A stretch of DNA of 64,000 nucleotides from Salininema proteolyticum (GTDB lineage: Bacteria; Actinomycetota; Actinomycetes; Mycobacteriales; Micromonosporaceae): contig NZ_JBHUNX010000001.1 of the NCBI RefSeq assembly GCF_042685645.1, positions 1,922,001 through 1,986,000 of the forward strand. The letters run 5' to 3'. The notes under the pieces are model-generated. The model worked only from the letters and a program-made list of their open reading frames with translations. It was not told where the DNA came from and made no database searches. This document shows, piece by piece, positions 7,982 to 16,433 of this stretch. The first letter of the stretch is position 1; the number at the start of each line of letters is the position of its first letter. The position numbers were made by a program, and so were the translations under genes.

Positions 7982-8573
7982 TGTAGCGGTCCCAGGCGCG
8001 GCGGGAGTCGGGGGTGTCGGTGGCGCCGCCGGTTTCGGCCCAGGGTTCCACTATGCCGATCAGTCCGCCGCTGAAGGCCGCTACCAGGAGGTTCACGGTG
8101 AGCGGGTCGGTGTCGGGGTGGCGGTGGGCGATGGCGGCGGACATGCGTTGGGTGAACAGGGTCAGGGAGTCTCGCATGAGGACCGCTCCGCGGACTTCGG
8201 CGCGGTCGTCGTCGCCGTCGAACACTTCGATGAGGTAGGCGATGGTGGGGACGAGGTTGTCGCCCGAGGCGGTGGCGGCGAGGTCGTCGAGGATGGTGCT
8301 CTTCTCACGCGCGGGGTTCATCGCCTGTGCCCGCATGTCGTCGACGACGGTGGTGAGCATGCGTCCGGCCACGGTGGTGACCACGTCGTCGAGGGAGGTG
8401 AAGTGGTTGAAGATCGTGCGGCGGGAGATGTCGGCGGTTCGGGCGAGGTCGTCGACGGAGAAGTCGGTGCGGCGGCGCTGTTCCATGAGCTCGGCGGCGG
8501 CGGTGAGGATCGCCTCGCGGCTTCTGGTCCTCACGCTCGAGCGGCGGTCTTCGGGCCGGGGTGTCGCTTCCAT
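7941..8573 (-). CDS. TetR family transcriptional regulator
   Basis: 210 residues. The N-terminal helix-turn-helix is clear: RSREAILTAAAELM, then FSVDDLARTADISRRTIFNHF, the signature TetR recognition helix. The ligand domain ends with AFSGGLIGIVEPWAE, a region seen in efflux-type regulators. The gene has no Shine-Dalgarno; a -10 box CATAAC (8588-8583) ends nine bases before the ATG, so the message is probably leaderless. A perfect 14-bp palindrome lies between its -35 and -10, implying autorepression. The divergent neighbour is a VOC-family gene, a possible second target. Confidence 0.9.
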   Translation of the reverse strand: MEATPRPEDRRSSVRTRSREAILTAAAELMEQRRRTDFSVDDLARTADISRRTIFNHFTSLDDVVTTVAGRMLTTVVDDMRAQAMNPAREKSTILDDLAATASGDNLVPTIAYLIEVFDGDDDRAEVRGAVLMRDSLTLFTQRMSAAIAHRHPDTDPLTVNLLVAAFSGGLIGIVEPWAETGGATDTPDSRRAWDRYITRLTDVLREPAP

Positions 8574-8587
8574 GGAGGCGACGTTAT

Positions 8588-8601
8588 GTGCACCGGTGCA
8601 C
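8588..8601. promoter_or_regulatory. TetR operator, perfect 14-bp palindrome
   Basis: GTGCACCGGTGCAC is a perfect palindrome. On the minus strand TTGTAC and CATAAC flank it with a 16-base spacer, placing the site between the -35 and -10 boxes of the leaderless tetR. Binding here would block the promoter. Confidence 0.65.
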
Positions 8602-8760
8602 TGAGTACAACACTATTATGCCGCCGGTCACCATTGTGGTCCTCGGTGGGGCCGGGCGGGGAAATCGGCGAACGGGGCGAGGAGCGCGCCGGGCTGTGTT
8701 TGACTGGTCCCGCCAGGCCGGCCCAGGGGCGCCGGCACCGCAGCCGAGGAGGATCGCCGC

Positions 8761-9213
8761 ATGAGCCACGCGCAACCCGTCCCGGAGGGCGTTCCCCGGG
8801 TCACGCCCTATCTGATCGTCGACGGCGCCGCCGCGGCCATCGAGTTCTACGCCGGGGTCTTCGACGCCGAGGAGAGCCTGCGCATCACCGAACCGGACGG
8901 CAGGGTCGGCCATGCCGAACTGCGCCTGGGCGAGGCGGTGATCATGCTCGCCGACCAGTTCCCCGACATGGACATCCTGGGGCCGAAGACCATCGGCGGC
9001 ACCGCCGTGATCGTGCACGTCTACGTCGCCGACGTCGACGCCGTCTTCGCCCGGGCGCTCGCCGAGGGGGCCACGGCCCTGCGCGAGGTCCGCGACGAGT
9101 TCTACGGCGACCGGACCGGCAGTTTCGAAGACCCGTGGGGGCACCGGTGGAGCGTCGCCACGCACGTCGAAGACGTCACCGAGGAACAGCTGCGCGCCCG
9201 CGCCGCGGAGTAG
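8761..9213 (+). CDS. VOC (glyoxalase/bleomycin resistance) superfamily protein, PhnB-like
   Basis: 150 residues forming two beta-alpha-beta-beta-beta halves. VTPYLIVDGAAAAIEFYAGVF is the usual N-terminal half signature and GSFEDPWGHRWSVATH the usual C-terminal end; DRTGSFEDPWGH is typical of PhnB/YdfO-type proteins. Metal-binding positions are only partly conserved, so an enzymatic role is uncertain; such proteins include lyases, dioxygenases and binding proteins. AGGAGG lies eight bases before ATG 8761. Divergent from the TetR gene, with about 190 bases between starts. Confidence 0.85.
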   Translation: MSHAQPVPEGVPRVTPYLIVDGAAAAIEFYAGVFDAEESLRITEPDGRVGHAELRLGEAVIMLADQFPDMDILGPKTIGGTAVIVHVYVADVDAVFARALAEGATALREVRDEFYGDRTGSFEDPWGHRWSVATHVEDVTEEQLRARAAE

Positions 9214-9330
9214 ACCTGACAGCGCGCGGAGATCTCGGCGCCGAGGACGGTGTCGGTGCCTGTCGGCACTATGGGCCTCACAGCCGCCTCCTCGCAGTGA
9301 GGGAGCCGCGATCGATGTGAGGACCGCCTG

Positions 9331-10659
9331 ATGAGACCGACCGACCCGGCCTTGCCGCTGTTCGGAGACCGGCCGCGGCGACCGCTGGCCGACCGCCTGC
9401 GGCCGCGATCGCTCGACGAGGTCGTCGGCCAAGACCACCTGCTGGGCCCCGACGCGCCGATCGGGCGGATGGTCGAGCGCCGAGACCTGGCCTCGATGAT
9501 CCTGTGGGGCCCGCCCGGATGCGGCAAGACCACCATCGCCCGACTCCTGGCCCAGCGCACCGACCTGTATTTCGAACCGCTCTCGGCGACGTTCTCCGGA
9601 GTCGCCGACCTGCGGAAGGTCTTCCGCGCCGCCGCCGAACGCCACCACACGGGCCGGGGCACGATGCTGTTCGTCGACGAGATCCACCGCTTCAACCGCT
9701 CCCAACAGGACAGTTTCCTGCCCTATGTGGAGGACGGCACGGTCGTCCTGGTCGGGGCGACCACCGAGAACCCCAGTTTCGAGCTCAACGGCGCGCTCCT
9801 GTCGCGCTGCCGGGTGTTCGTCCTCAAACGACTCGACCAGGCGGCCCTGGAGACCCTCGCCGCCCGGGCCGAAGAGGCGGAAGGACGCCCTCTGCCGCTC
9901 GAGGACACCGCCCGCACCGCCCTGACGGCCATGGCCGACGGAGACGGACGCTACCTGATCAACATGGCCGAGCAGCTCCAGGCACTGCCGGCCGACACCG
10001 GCCGACTCGACACCGCCGGCCTGGCCCGGCAAGTCCACCGACGCCCGCCGGCCTACGACAAGGACCGCGAAGGCCACTACAACCTCATCTCCGCGGTGCA
10101 CAAGTCCATGCGCGGATCCGACCCCGACGCGGCCCTCTACTGGCTGTCGAGGATGCTCGAAGGCGGCGAGGACCCCTTGTACATGGCCCGCCGGCTCGTC
10201 CGCTTCGCCACCGAGGACGTCGGCCTGGCCGACCCGCGCGCCCTGGAGCAGGCGCTCGCCGCCTGGGCGGCCTACGAGCGCCTGGGCTCACCCGAAGGCG
10301 AACTGGCCATCGCACAGGCGGTCGTGTTCCTGGCGACGGCACCGAAGTCCACCTCCGTCTACCGGGGGCTGGGCGAGGCCCGCCGGCGAGCGCGGGAGAC
10401 CGGTTCGCTCACACCGCCGGCGAACATCCTCAACGCTCCGACGCGGCTGATGAGGGATCTGGGTTACGGTGAGGGCTACGTGTACGATCCCGACACCGCC
10501 GAGGGGTTCTCCGGCGCCGACTACTTTCCCGACGGCATGGACCGTGAACGGTACTACCGGCCGACCGCCAACGGCGAGGAGGACCGGGTCGGGCGGCGGC
10601 TGCGCCGGTGGGAGGCGTTGCGTGAGAAGCGAGGGGACGAGGGAGAGGAACAGGTGTAA
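9331..10659 (+). CDS. rarA: Replication-associated recombination protein A (RarA/MgsA), AAA+ ATPase
   Basis: RarA acts at stalled forks and gaps with RecA and SSB. The N-terminus reads PLADRLRPRSLDEVVGQDHLL, the standard clamp-loader-like opening. Walker A is GPPGCGKTT (about residues 60-68), Walker B LFVDEIHRFN (about 112-121), sensor 1 GATTENPSFELN. The C-terminal tetramerisation domain contains HYNLISAVHKSMRGSD, a RarA hallmark, and YEPGEGYVYDP-like residues near the end (GYGEGYVYDPDTAEGF). 442 residues is normal. GAGGA precedes ATG 9331. The stop overlaps the next ATG by one base (TAATG), so the DinB-like gene is coupled. Confidence 0.95.
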   Translation: MRPTDPALPLFGDRPRRPLADRLRPRSLDEVVGQDHLLGPDAPIGRMVERRDLASMILWGPPGCGKTTIARLLAQRTDLYFEPLSATFSGVADLRKVFRAAAERHHTGRGTMLFVDEIHRFNRSQQDSFLPYVEDGTVVLVGATTENPSFELNGALLSRCRVFVLKRLDQAALETLAARAEEAEGRPLPLEDTARTALTAMADGDGRYLINMAEQLQALPADTGRLDTAGLARQVHRRPPAYDKDREGHYNLISAVHKSMRGSDPDAALYWLSRMLEGGEDPLYMARRLVRFATEDVGLADPRALEQALAAWAAYERLGSPEGELAIAQAVVFLATAPKSTSVYRGLGEARRRARETGSLTPPANILNAPTRLMRDLGYGEGYVYDPDTAEGFSGADYFPDGMDRERYYRPTANGEEDRVGRRLRRWEALREKRGDEGEEQV

Positions 10660-11168
10660 TGGACGTGGGCGAAGTATTCGAGGACGCGTTCTCCCGTGTG
10701 GCCGAAGAGGTCCACGCGGTGGTGGAGGGCCTGTCGATAGAACGGCTGGAGGCCCGGCCGGGACCCGGCGCCAACTCGATCGCCTGGCTGGTGTGGCATC
10801 TGACGCGCGTGCAGGACGACCATGTCGCCGACGTGGCCGGCAGGCGACAGGTGTGGACGGCAGAGGGATGGCACGAGCGGTTCGCCCTGCCGCTGCCGGC
10901 CGAGGACACCGGTTTCGGGCACACGTCGGCCGAGGTCGCCCGCGTGAGCGGACTGTCGGGCGAGCAGTTGACCGGATACTACGACGCCGTGCACGCCCGG
11001 ACGGTGGACTACGTGCGGACTCTGGCTCCCGACGACCTCGACCGTGTCGTCGACACGGCCTGGGATCCGCCGGTGACGTTGGGAGTGCGGTTGGTGAGCG
11101 TGATCGGCGACGACCACCAGCACGTCGGCCAGGCGGCCTATGTGCGAGGCCTGTTGGAGGCCCGATAA
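10659..11168 (+). CDS. DinB/DUF664 family protein (possible thiol-dependent transferase)
   Basis: 169 residues in the four-helix DinB-like fold. Likely metal-binding histidines are in WHLTRVQDDH and GDDHQHVGQAAY, at the spacing expected for DUF664/DinB_2 proteins. Actinobacterial members act as mycothiol- or bacillithiol-dependent S-transferases, but the substrate of this one is unknown. Its ATG overlaps the rarA stop codon (TAATG), so it is made by re-initiation after RarA; the partnership may be only positional. Confidence 0.85.
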   Translation: MDVGEVFEDAFSRVAEEVHAVVEGLSIERLEARPGPGANSIAWLVWHLTRVQDDHVADVAGRRQVWTAEGWHERFALPLPAEDTGFGHTSAEVARVSGLSGEQLTGYYDAVHARTVDYVRTLAPDDLDRVVDTAWDPPVTLGVRLVSVIGDDHQHVGQAAYVRGLLEAR

Positions 11169-11249
11169 GAGACCGGCCGGGGTGGGCGTACGAGACGGGC
11201 CGCGAGCGCTCGACGTACGCGTCTTAGGCCACGAACGGGGGAGGGAACG

Positions 11250-11672
11250 ATGGACTGGACACCGACGGTCGTCGCCGCGCTGCGGCGCCAGTTCGTCATT
11301 GAGGAGACCGACAGGCCCGCAGAGTTCACCGTGACCGCCGTGGACGGCCGGGCTCTCACACGCCGTCCCCGCCTGGTGCTGCCGGCCGGCGTCCTCGCTG
11401 AGTTCCTCCGGAACCTGGCCGCCGACGCCGATATATGCGAAGGCATGGACGACGCGGTGGGCATGGTCGGGGTCTTCGCCGAAGAGTCCCTCTGCTCCCT
11501 CTCCGGCCCCACCGTCACCACCCTGGGCGTACACCGCGACGCCGACGGTACGCCGGCGTGGTTCGATGACGCCGAACCGCTCCCGGCACCGACGGTGGCC
11601 GCCCCGGGAGCCTACGCGTGGCAGGCCCATCCTCCGGACGGTTCCCACGGCCCCGGCGCGGCCGAAATCTAG
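11250..11672 (+). CDS. Hypothetical protein
   Basis: 140 residues, soluble and acidic, without signal peptide or membrane segment. A good ribosome binding site (GGGAGG) lies five bases before ATG 11250 and the codon bias matches neighbours, so the gene looks real. The middle reads DDAVGMVGVFAEESLCSLSG; the C-terminal 40 residues are Pro/Ala-rich and probably disordered. No family recognised. Confidence 0.65.
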   Translation: MDWTPTVVAALRRQFVIEETDRPAEFTVTAVDGRALTRRPRLVLPAGVLAEFLRNLAADADICEGMDDAVGMVGVFAEESLCSLSGPTVTTLGVHRDADGTPAWFDDAEPLPAPTVAAPGAYAWQAHPPDGSHGPGAAEI

Positions 11673-11745
11673 AGGCCCCTTACGGCGGGTGGTGGTAGGC
11701 GCAACGACAGAACCGAACGAACGCGCCGGCTGGTGGCCGTGCCGC

Positions 11746-12210
11746 TCAGTCGCGGGCCTCGGCCGGGTCGCCTCCCCCCGGAGCGGAAGCCGGGACCGGG
11801 CAGGAGCGGGCGTTGCGCAACCGCGCTCGCAAGGCCCAGGCCAGGAACCCCATCCCGGCGACGGCGAGGACCGGTTGCAGGGGCGCGAACCAAGTGAGCG
11901 CCCCGGACGTTCCCAAAGCGAGCACGACGAGCTTATTGCACACCGGGCAGCCGATGGCGAACCAGGCGAGGAACCCGCCCCCGGCGCCGGCGGCGCCGCC
12001 TCGGGGCATGGCGGGGTCGACGTAGGTGGCCGTGAGGAGCCCGGCGAGGACGGCGGTGGCGATCCAGACGGGATAGTTCCACCATTCGGGAGCGATCATG
12101 CGGTCGAACACGGGATTGGGGATCAGCGCGGTTGCCGCTCCGAGGAGGAGGGCGGACAGTGCCGTGGCGCCGAGGGCCACGGCCCATTGGCGGGTCTTCC
12201 ATTGGCGCAT
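11746..12210 (-). CDS. Four-helix membrane protein with GCPVC motif
   Basis: 154 residues from ATG 12210, chosen because AGAAGG lies nine bases upstream; longer frames lack this. About four transmembrane helices. Between helices 2 and 3 lies FAIGCPVCNKLVVLALGTSG, a conserved CxxC motif on a membrane face that suggests thiol chemistry or metal binding. Similar actinobacterial membrane proteins with ACPVCNK are uncharacterised. It is divergent from, and shares an upstream region with, the copper island beginning at 12375, which supports a metal-related role by context. Confidence 0.75.
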   Translation of the reverse strand: MRQWKTRQWAVALGATALSALLLGAATALIPNPVFDRMIAPEWWNYPVWIATAVLAGLLTATYVDPAMPRGGAAGAGGGFLAWFAIGCPVCNKLVVLALGTSGALTWFAPLQPVLAVAGMGFLAWALRARLRNARSCPVPASAPGGGDPAEARD

Positions 12211-12374
12211 GGCGTCGGACCTTCTATGTGGTGCCTGTGGGGCGGGATCGAGGCTACCCGGAGGCCTGGGGTGGCCGGTAGTCCGCGGAAGCGGCGGGTA
12301 GGCGTTTATGAGGATTCTAAGCGCGCTGCGGGGCTGCATGAGGCACAAACAGTAAAGTATGAGAACATTTAATT

Positions 12375-12923
12375 GTGTATGTGGGTTTCGCGCCGATCCG
12401 ACTGCTGCGAGCAGGAGTCTTCACCGCCGCCTGCACGACCGTATCGGCCGCCTTCCACGTCGCCGCCGGCGGACACCTCAGCGCCACACCCGTAACGATC
12501 ACCGCCGCCGCCCTGGTCGCCGCGCTCGCCTTCGCCGCCGCCGGCCGCCAGAGAGGCCCCGCGGCCATCCTCGCCAGCTGCGCGGGCGCCCAAACGCTGC
12601 TCCACATCCTGTTCAACCTCCACTCCCCCGCACCACACCCCGGCCACCTCGCCCCGTCGGCCGGAATGATCCTCGCCCACACCGCCGCCCTCACCATCAC
12701 CGCCGCCTGGCTCCACCGCGGCGAAACGGCCCTCGCCCTGTTCTGCGACCTGATCAGAGCCCTGTTCGCCACCCTGACCCGCCTACCCGAAACCGCCCCG
12801 ACCACCCCGCCGCGACAGCGCCCCGCACACCCCGACTCACGACCGAACTCACGCCCCCGCTCGACCCTGCTGGCCGACGCCCGCCCACAACGCGGGCCAC
12901 CGACATGTATCGACCATTCCTGA
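12375..12923 (+). CDS. Membrane protein of the YcnI/CopCD copper island
   Basis: 182 residues, four hydrophobic helices in the first 120 residues, then a Pro/Arg-rich, probably disordered cytoplasmic tail. Histidines cluster near membrane ends (SAAFHVAAGGHLS, LLHILFNLHSPAPHPGHL), suggesting metal contact. Actinobacterial YcnI operons often carry a membrane protein of this type; its biochemistry is unknown. The start GTG 12375 has no Shine-Dalgarno and sits in an AT-rich promoter-like stretch (12350-12375), so it may be leaderless; GTG 12381 is an alternative. Sense strand strongly C+A-rich. Likely first gene of an operon with ycnI and the CopC-CopD gene. Confidence 0.7.
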   Translation: MYVGFAPIRLLRAGVFTAACTTVSAAFHVAAGGHLSATPVTITAAALVAALAFAAAGRQRGPAAILASCAGAQTLLHILFNLHSPAPHPGHLAPSAGMILAHTAALTITAAWLHRGETALALFCDLIRALFATLTRLPETAPTTPPRQRPAHPDSRPNSRPRSTLLADARPQRGPPTCIDHS

Positions 12924-13063
12924 GCCGCCCCGACAAGACGGCCTGAAACCACACCACGACCCCGCGACCATGACGCGGGGCGGGCCACCACGCCCAAGTC
13001 AATCCATACATGTCACTCCATGGCCACCATTGCGGTGGTCGACGACCCAGACAGGACACGACC

Positions 13064-13744
13064 ATGAACCACACGACCAAAACCCTCCTCACCCGCACCG
13101 CCATCATCGCCCTCACCACCACCGCCGCACTCGCCGCCCACACCGCCCCCGCACACGCCCACGCCACCGTCACCACCGACAACACCGAAGCCGGCACCTA
13201 CACCGTCCTCACCTTCAGCATCGCCCACGGCTGCGAAGGCCAACCCACCAACGAAATCACCATCCACATCCCCCAACCCGTCCAATCCGTCTCCCCCACC
13301 GTCAACCCCGGCTGGAACATCGAAGAAATCCCCACCGACAACGACGACGAAACCACCCCGCGCACCGGCGAAATCCGCTACACCACCGACACACCCCTCC
13401 CCGACGGCCACCGCGACACCTTCGAACTCTCCCTCAAAATCCCCGAACAGACCGCCGGACAAACCCTCCACTTCCCACTCGTCCAAACCTGCACCGACGG
13501 CGAACACGCCTGGATCCAAATCGCCGAAGACGGCCAAGACCCCCACGACCTCGACGAACCGGCACCCTCCATCGACGTCACCGCCCCCGGCGACGACACC
13601 GCACACGACGAGACCGCAACGAGCGACAACACCGCCGAAGAGGACTCCTCGACCGGCGCGTGGACCTACACCGCGCTCGCCGTGGGCACGGCCGGCCTCG
13701 TGCTGGCCGGTGTCGGTCTGGTGCGGGGACGCCGGGAGTCGTGA
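13064..13744 (+). CDS. ycnI: YcnI family copper-binding protein (DUF1775)
   Basis: 226 residues. The signal peptide ends at AHA (30-32), leaving His33 as mature N-terminus (HATVTT), the ligand used by YcnI proteins with a conserved Trp, seen here in NPGWNIEE. The beta-sandwich is followed by a His/Asp linker (DDTAHDETATSDNT) and a C-terminal transmembrane anchor (WTYTALAVGTAGLVLAGVG). Periplasmic copper chaperone or sensor role is inferred from the family. ATG 13064 is preferred over an upstream start at 13010 because it directly begins a normal signal peptide. Its stop overlaps the next ATG (TGATG), coupling it to the CopC-CopD gene. Confidence 0.92.
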   Translation: MNHTTKTLLTRTAIIALTTTAALAAHTAPAHAHATVTTDNTEAGTYTVLTFSIAHGCEGQPTNEITIHIPQPVQSVSPTVNPGWNIEEIPTDNDDETTPRTGEIRYTTDTPLPDGHRDTFELSLKIPEQTAGQTLHFPLVQTCTDGEHAWIQIAEDGQDPHDLDEPAPSIDVTAPGDDTAHDETATSDNTAEEDSSTGAWTYTALAVGTAGLVLAGVGLVRGRRES

Positions 13745-15372
13745 TGGCGTCGCTTGTCGCGCCGCGAGGGCGGGCGGTCCTGGCCGCCGGGGTGCTGGTC
13801 GCCTTCGCGGTGGCGGTGTCGGTGGGGGTCTCGTCGGCGGCGTGGGCGCACGCCTCGCTGGTGGCGAGCGATCCGGAGGACGGTGCCGTTCTCGATCGGG
13901 CGCCGGGTGAGGTGACGTTGCGGTTCACCGAGCCGGTGAGTCCGGTCGACGGGGCGGTCGGCTTGGTCGACCAGGACGGTGACGAGGTCGCCGTGGAGGT
14001 GGAGTCCGCCGCCGATGTGGTCGTGGTCGTCCTGCCGCCGGATCTCGGCGAGGGCGGTTACGCGCTGACCTGGCGGGTGGTCTCGGCCGACTCGCATGTC
14101 ATCTCCGGTGTGGTCGGTTTCGGCGTCGGCCGTGCGGCTCCCGACCCGGCGAGCGGTGAGGAGACGTCCCGGAGCGCTCGGGTCGCCTCCGCGGCGGTGG
14201 GGGCGGTCCATTACGCGTCGCTGTTGGTGTTCGCGGGTCTGGTGCTGTTCAAGAACGCGATCGCCCGGGGCCTGTGGCCGGGCCGCGAGCGTCATCGCCT
14301 CCTGCGTCTGGCGGGGGTCGTGGCCGTCGCCGCCGCTGTGGCGGCGGTGGCCGTCGGTGCGTGGGAGACCTCGGGTTCGGGCGACGTCTCCGCGTGGGTC
14401 TCGGCGTTCGACGGGGCCGCTCTCGCCGTGGCGGTGGCGACGTTCGTCGGCGTGGCCCTCGCCTACGGGGCGCATACGCGTCTCACAGGCCGGCTGCGAG
14501 CGCCGGTGGCGCTCACTGCGGCGGGGGTGGCGGTGGTTTCTCCGGTGTTGGCGGGCCATTCGCGGGTGTTCGAGCCGGCGTGGTTGATGGTCGCGGCGGA
14601 CGTGGTGCATGTGGCCGCGGCGGCGACGTGGGTCGGCGGCCTGGTGGGTGTGGGCGTGTTGTTGCGTCTGGCGCGCCGGGGCAGCGGTGCGGGTTCGGTC
14701 GGTGCGGCGGCGGTGGTGGCGCGGTTCTCGGTGTGGGCGGGGGCGACGGTGGCGGCGCTGGGTGTCAGCGGCGTGGTGATGGCGGTGGTGATGCACCGCG
14801 ACTGGGGGTCGTTCGCGGCCTCGGACCATGGCCGGGTGTTGGCGGCCAAGCTGGCGGTGGTGGCCGTGGCGGTGGGGGTGGCGGCGTGGAATCGTTTCGT
14901 TCTGGTGCCGGTGGTCGCCGGGGGCGGTCGGGGCGGGCTCGCGCGTTTGCGGCGGGTCATGGCCGGTGAGCTGGTCGTGGTGTTGGCGGCCGTCGGGGTG
15001 ACGGGTGTGCTGGTGCATGTCAGTCCGGCCGGCGGTGGGGCGGGTGAGTCGGTGGTCGTCGAGCGGGTCGAGTTGGGTTCGGGGGCCGTGGAGGTGGTGG
15101 TGGAGCCGGCTTCGCGCGGGGTGAACTCGGTGGTGTTCGACTTGGTCGACGCGCAGGGCGATCCGCTGGTGCCGGTGTCCGATCCGGTGGTGCGGGCGTC
15201 GCTGCCGGAGGAGGGGTTCGGTCCGGTCGACCTGGGGGTCGAGGCGCTCGATGCGGGTTCGTACACCGCGCGGGCGGATCTGCCGTTGGCCGGGGTGTGG
15301 GAGTTGGTGTTCCATGTGCGGGTGGGCGAGTTCGAGCACCATATGGCGACTGTGGAGGTCGAAATCGCGTGA
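13744..15372 (+). CDS. CopC-CopD fusion, copper resistance/import protein
   Basis: 542 residues. After the signal peptide the mature protein begins at His36 (HASLVASDPEDG), the CopC copper ligand; WRVVSADSHVISGVVGF supplies the CopC Asp-x-His motif. An eight-helix CopD (PF05425-type) membrane domain follows, with conserved His in VHYASLLVF, AGHSRVF and VVHVAAAATWVGG, then an extracytoplasmic beta domain from about residue 430 ending FEHHMATVEVEIA. It probably binds periplasmic copper and passes it through the membrane. It is coupled to ycnI by a 1-base overlap. Base composition flips exactly here: this gene is G+T-rich on the sense strand whereas ycnI is C+A-rich. Confidence 0.92.
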   Translation: MASLVAPRGRAVLAAGVLVAFAVAVSVGVSSAAWAHASLVASDPEDGAVLDRAPGEVTLRFTEPVSPVDGAVGLVDQDGDEVAVEVESAADVVVVVLPPDLGEGGYALTWRVVSADSHVISGVVGFGVGRAAPDPASGEETSRSARVASAAVGAVHYASLLVFAGLVLFKNAIARGLWPGRERHRLLRLAGVVAVAAAVAAVAVGAWETSGSGDVSAWVSAFDGAALAVAVATFVGVALAYGAHTRLTGRLRAPVALTAAGVAVVSPVLAGHSRVFEPAWLMVAADVVHVAAAATWVGGLVGVGVLLRLARRGSGAGSVGAAAVVARFSVWAGATVAALGVSGVVMAVVMHRDWGSFAASDHGRVLAAKLAVVAVAVGVAAWNRFVLVPVVAGGGRGGLARLRRVMAGELVVVLAAVGVTGVLVHVSPAGGGAGESVVVERVELGSGAVEVVVEPASRGVNSVVFDLVDAQGDPLVPVSDPVVRASLPEEGFGPVDLGVEALDAGSYTARADLPLAGVWELVFHVRVGEFEHHMATVEVEIA

Positions 15373-15409
15373 TGGGGCCGCCCCGGGCGGGGCGGCCTTC
15401 TGCGGGCGG

Positions 15410-16333
15410 TCAGTTGTTGACGGTGCCGGCGCTGGCTTTGGTCTCCCAGGTGGTCCCGGCGTCGCCGGAGCGGTAGACGTCGGCTTTGCGGGTGCCGGCC
15501 CAGAGGACGTCGGCGTCGGTGGGGTCGACGGCCAGGTATCCGACGGCGTCTTCGTCGTCGTCGAGGGCCCAGCCGGTTTCTTCCCAGGTGGCGCCTTGGT
15601 CGGTGCTGGTGATCAGTCCGGCCTCTCCGGCGGCGTAGGCCCAGAGGCGCTCGCCGGCGGGGTCGAGTGCGACGGCGGTGACGGGGGCGCCGGTGTAGGT
15701 CTGGGTCCAGGTGGTGCCTTGGTCGGTGCTCATGTGGAGGCCCTCGGGGGTGCCGGCCCAGACGGTGTCGGGGTCGGTCGGGTGGGCGGCGAGGGAGTAG
15801 GCGCCGCCGGTGTCGGTGAAGGTGTCGGTGACCTCCCAGGTGGTGCCTTGGTCGAAGCTGGCGTAGAGGCCGGCCTTGCCGCTGGAGTTGTATCCGTAGG
15901 CGCTGTCGCCGCCGGCTCCCACGTCCATGGCGTGGAAGTCGACTTCGCCCAGCAGTGAGGTCTCCTGCCAGGTGGCGCCGCCGTCGGTGGAGGTCATGAA
16001 TCCCAGCGGGTTGGGCAGGTCGGAGTCGGGGGCGGGGTGGCCGGAGCTGTAGAGGGTCTCAGGCGTGTCGGGGTTGGCGCTGAAGCCCATGAAGTCGTGG
16101 GGTTTCTCGCTGACGCGGGTCCATTCGTCGTCCTCGAGCGCGAGGAGTCCTTGGTGGGTGGCGAGGTAGACCGTTCCTTCGGCCCAGGCGGGGGCTTCGA
16201 CGCCGTGGAGGTGCGTGAACTGGTCGACGGCCTCTCCCGGTTGGGCGTCGTCGCCGCCGTCGGTGCAGGCAGTGAGGGCGAGGACGGCGACGCCGGAGGC
16301 GGCGAGCGCGCGGTGTCGGGGACGGATGGTCAT
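15410..16333 (-). CDS. F510_1955-type BNR-repeat lipoprotein
   Basis: 307 residues. The signal peptide ends with lipobox LTAC (Cys23), so the mature protein is anchored to the outer face of the membrane. The rest is a beta-propeller with repeated Asp-box turns: STDGGATWQET, SFDQGTTWEVT, STDQGTTWTQT, STDQGATWEET, SGDAGTTWETK. HLHGVEAPAW near the N-terminus is typical of this family. Members are named glycosyl hydrolases but catalytic residues are not evident; they often accompany YcnI/CopC genes, as here. Convergent with the CopC-CopD gene. The palindrome at 16371-16387 lies about 40 bases upstream of ATG 16333. Confidence 0.85.
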   Translation of the reverse strand: MTIRPRHRALAASGVAVLALTACTDGGDDAQPGEAVDQFTHLHGVEAPAWAEGTVYLATHQGLLALEDDEWTRVSEKPHDFMGFSANPDTPETLYSSGHPAPDSDLPNPLGFMTSTDGGATWQETSLLGEVDFHAMDVGAGGDSAYGYNSSGKAGLYASFDQGTTWEVTDTFTDTGGAYSLAAHPTDPDTVWAGTPEGLHMSTDQGTTWTQTYTGAPVTAVALDPAGERLWAYAAGEAGLITSTDQGATWEETGWALDDDEDAVGYLAVDPTDADVLWAGTRKADVYRSGDAGTTWETKASAGTVNN

Positions 16334-16370
16334 GTGGTCTCCCTTGTGGTCGGCGGTGCACCCGAAATAT

Positions 16371-16387
16371 TACTATGGAGGATAGTA
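16371..16387. promoter_or_regulatory. Palindromic candidate operator TACTA-N7-TAGTA (site B)
   Basis: TACTAT (16371-16376), GGAGG, ATAGTA (16382-16387) make a perfect 6-bp inverted repeat in an AT-rich patch. Core and 7-base spacer equal those of site A at 4662-4680. It sits between the F510_1955 lipoprotein and the DUF1697 gene and is well placed to control the lipoprotein. Confidence 0.5.
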
Positions 16388-16433
16388 TTATGGTGGGCCG
16401 GGGCCGTCGGCGGGGTGGGTTAGGATCGGCACC

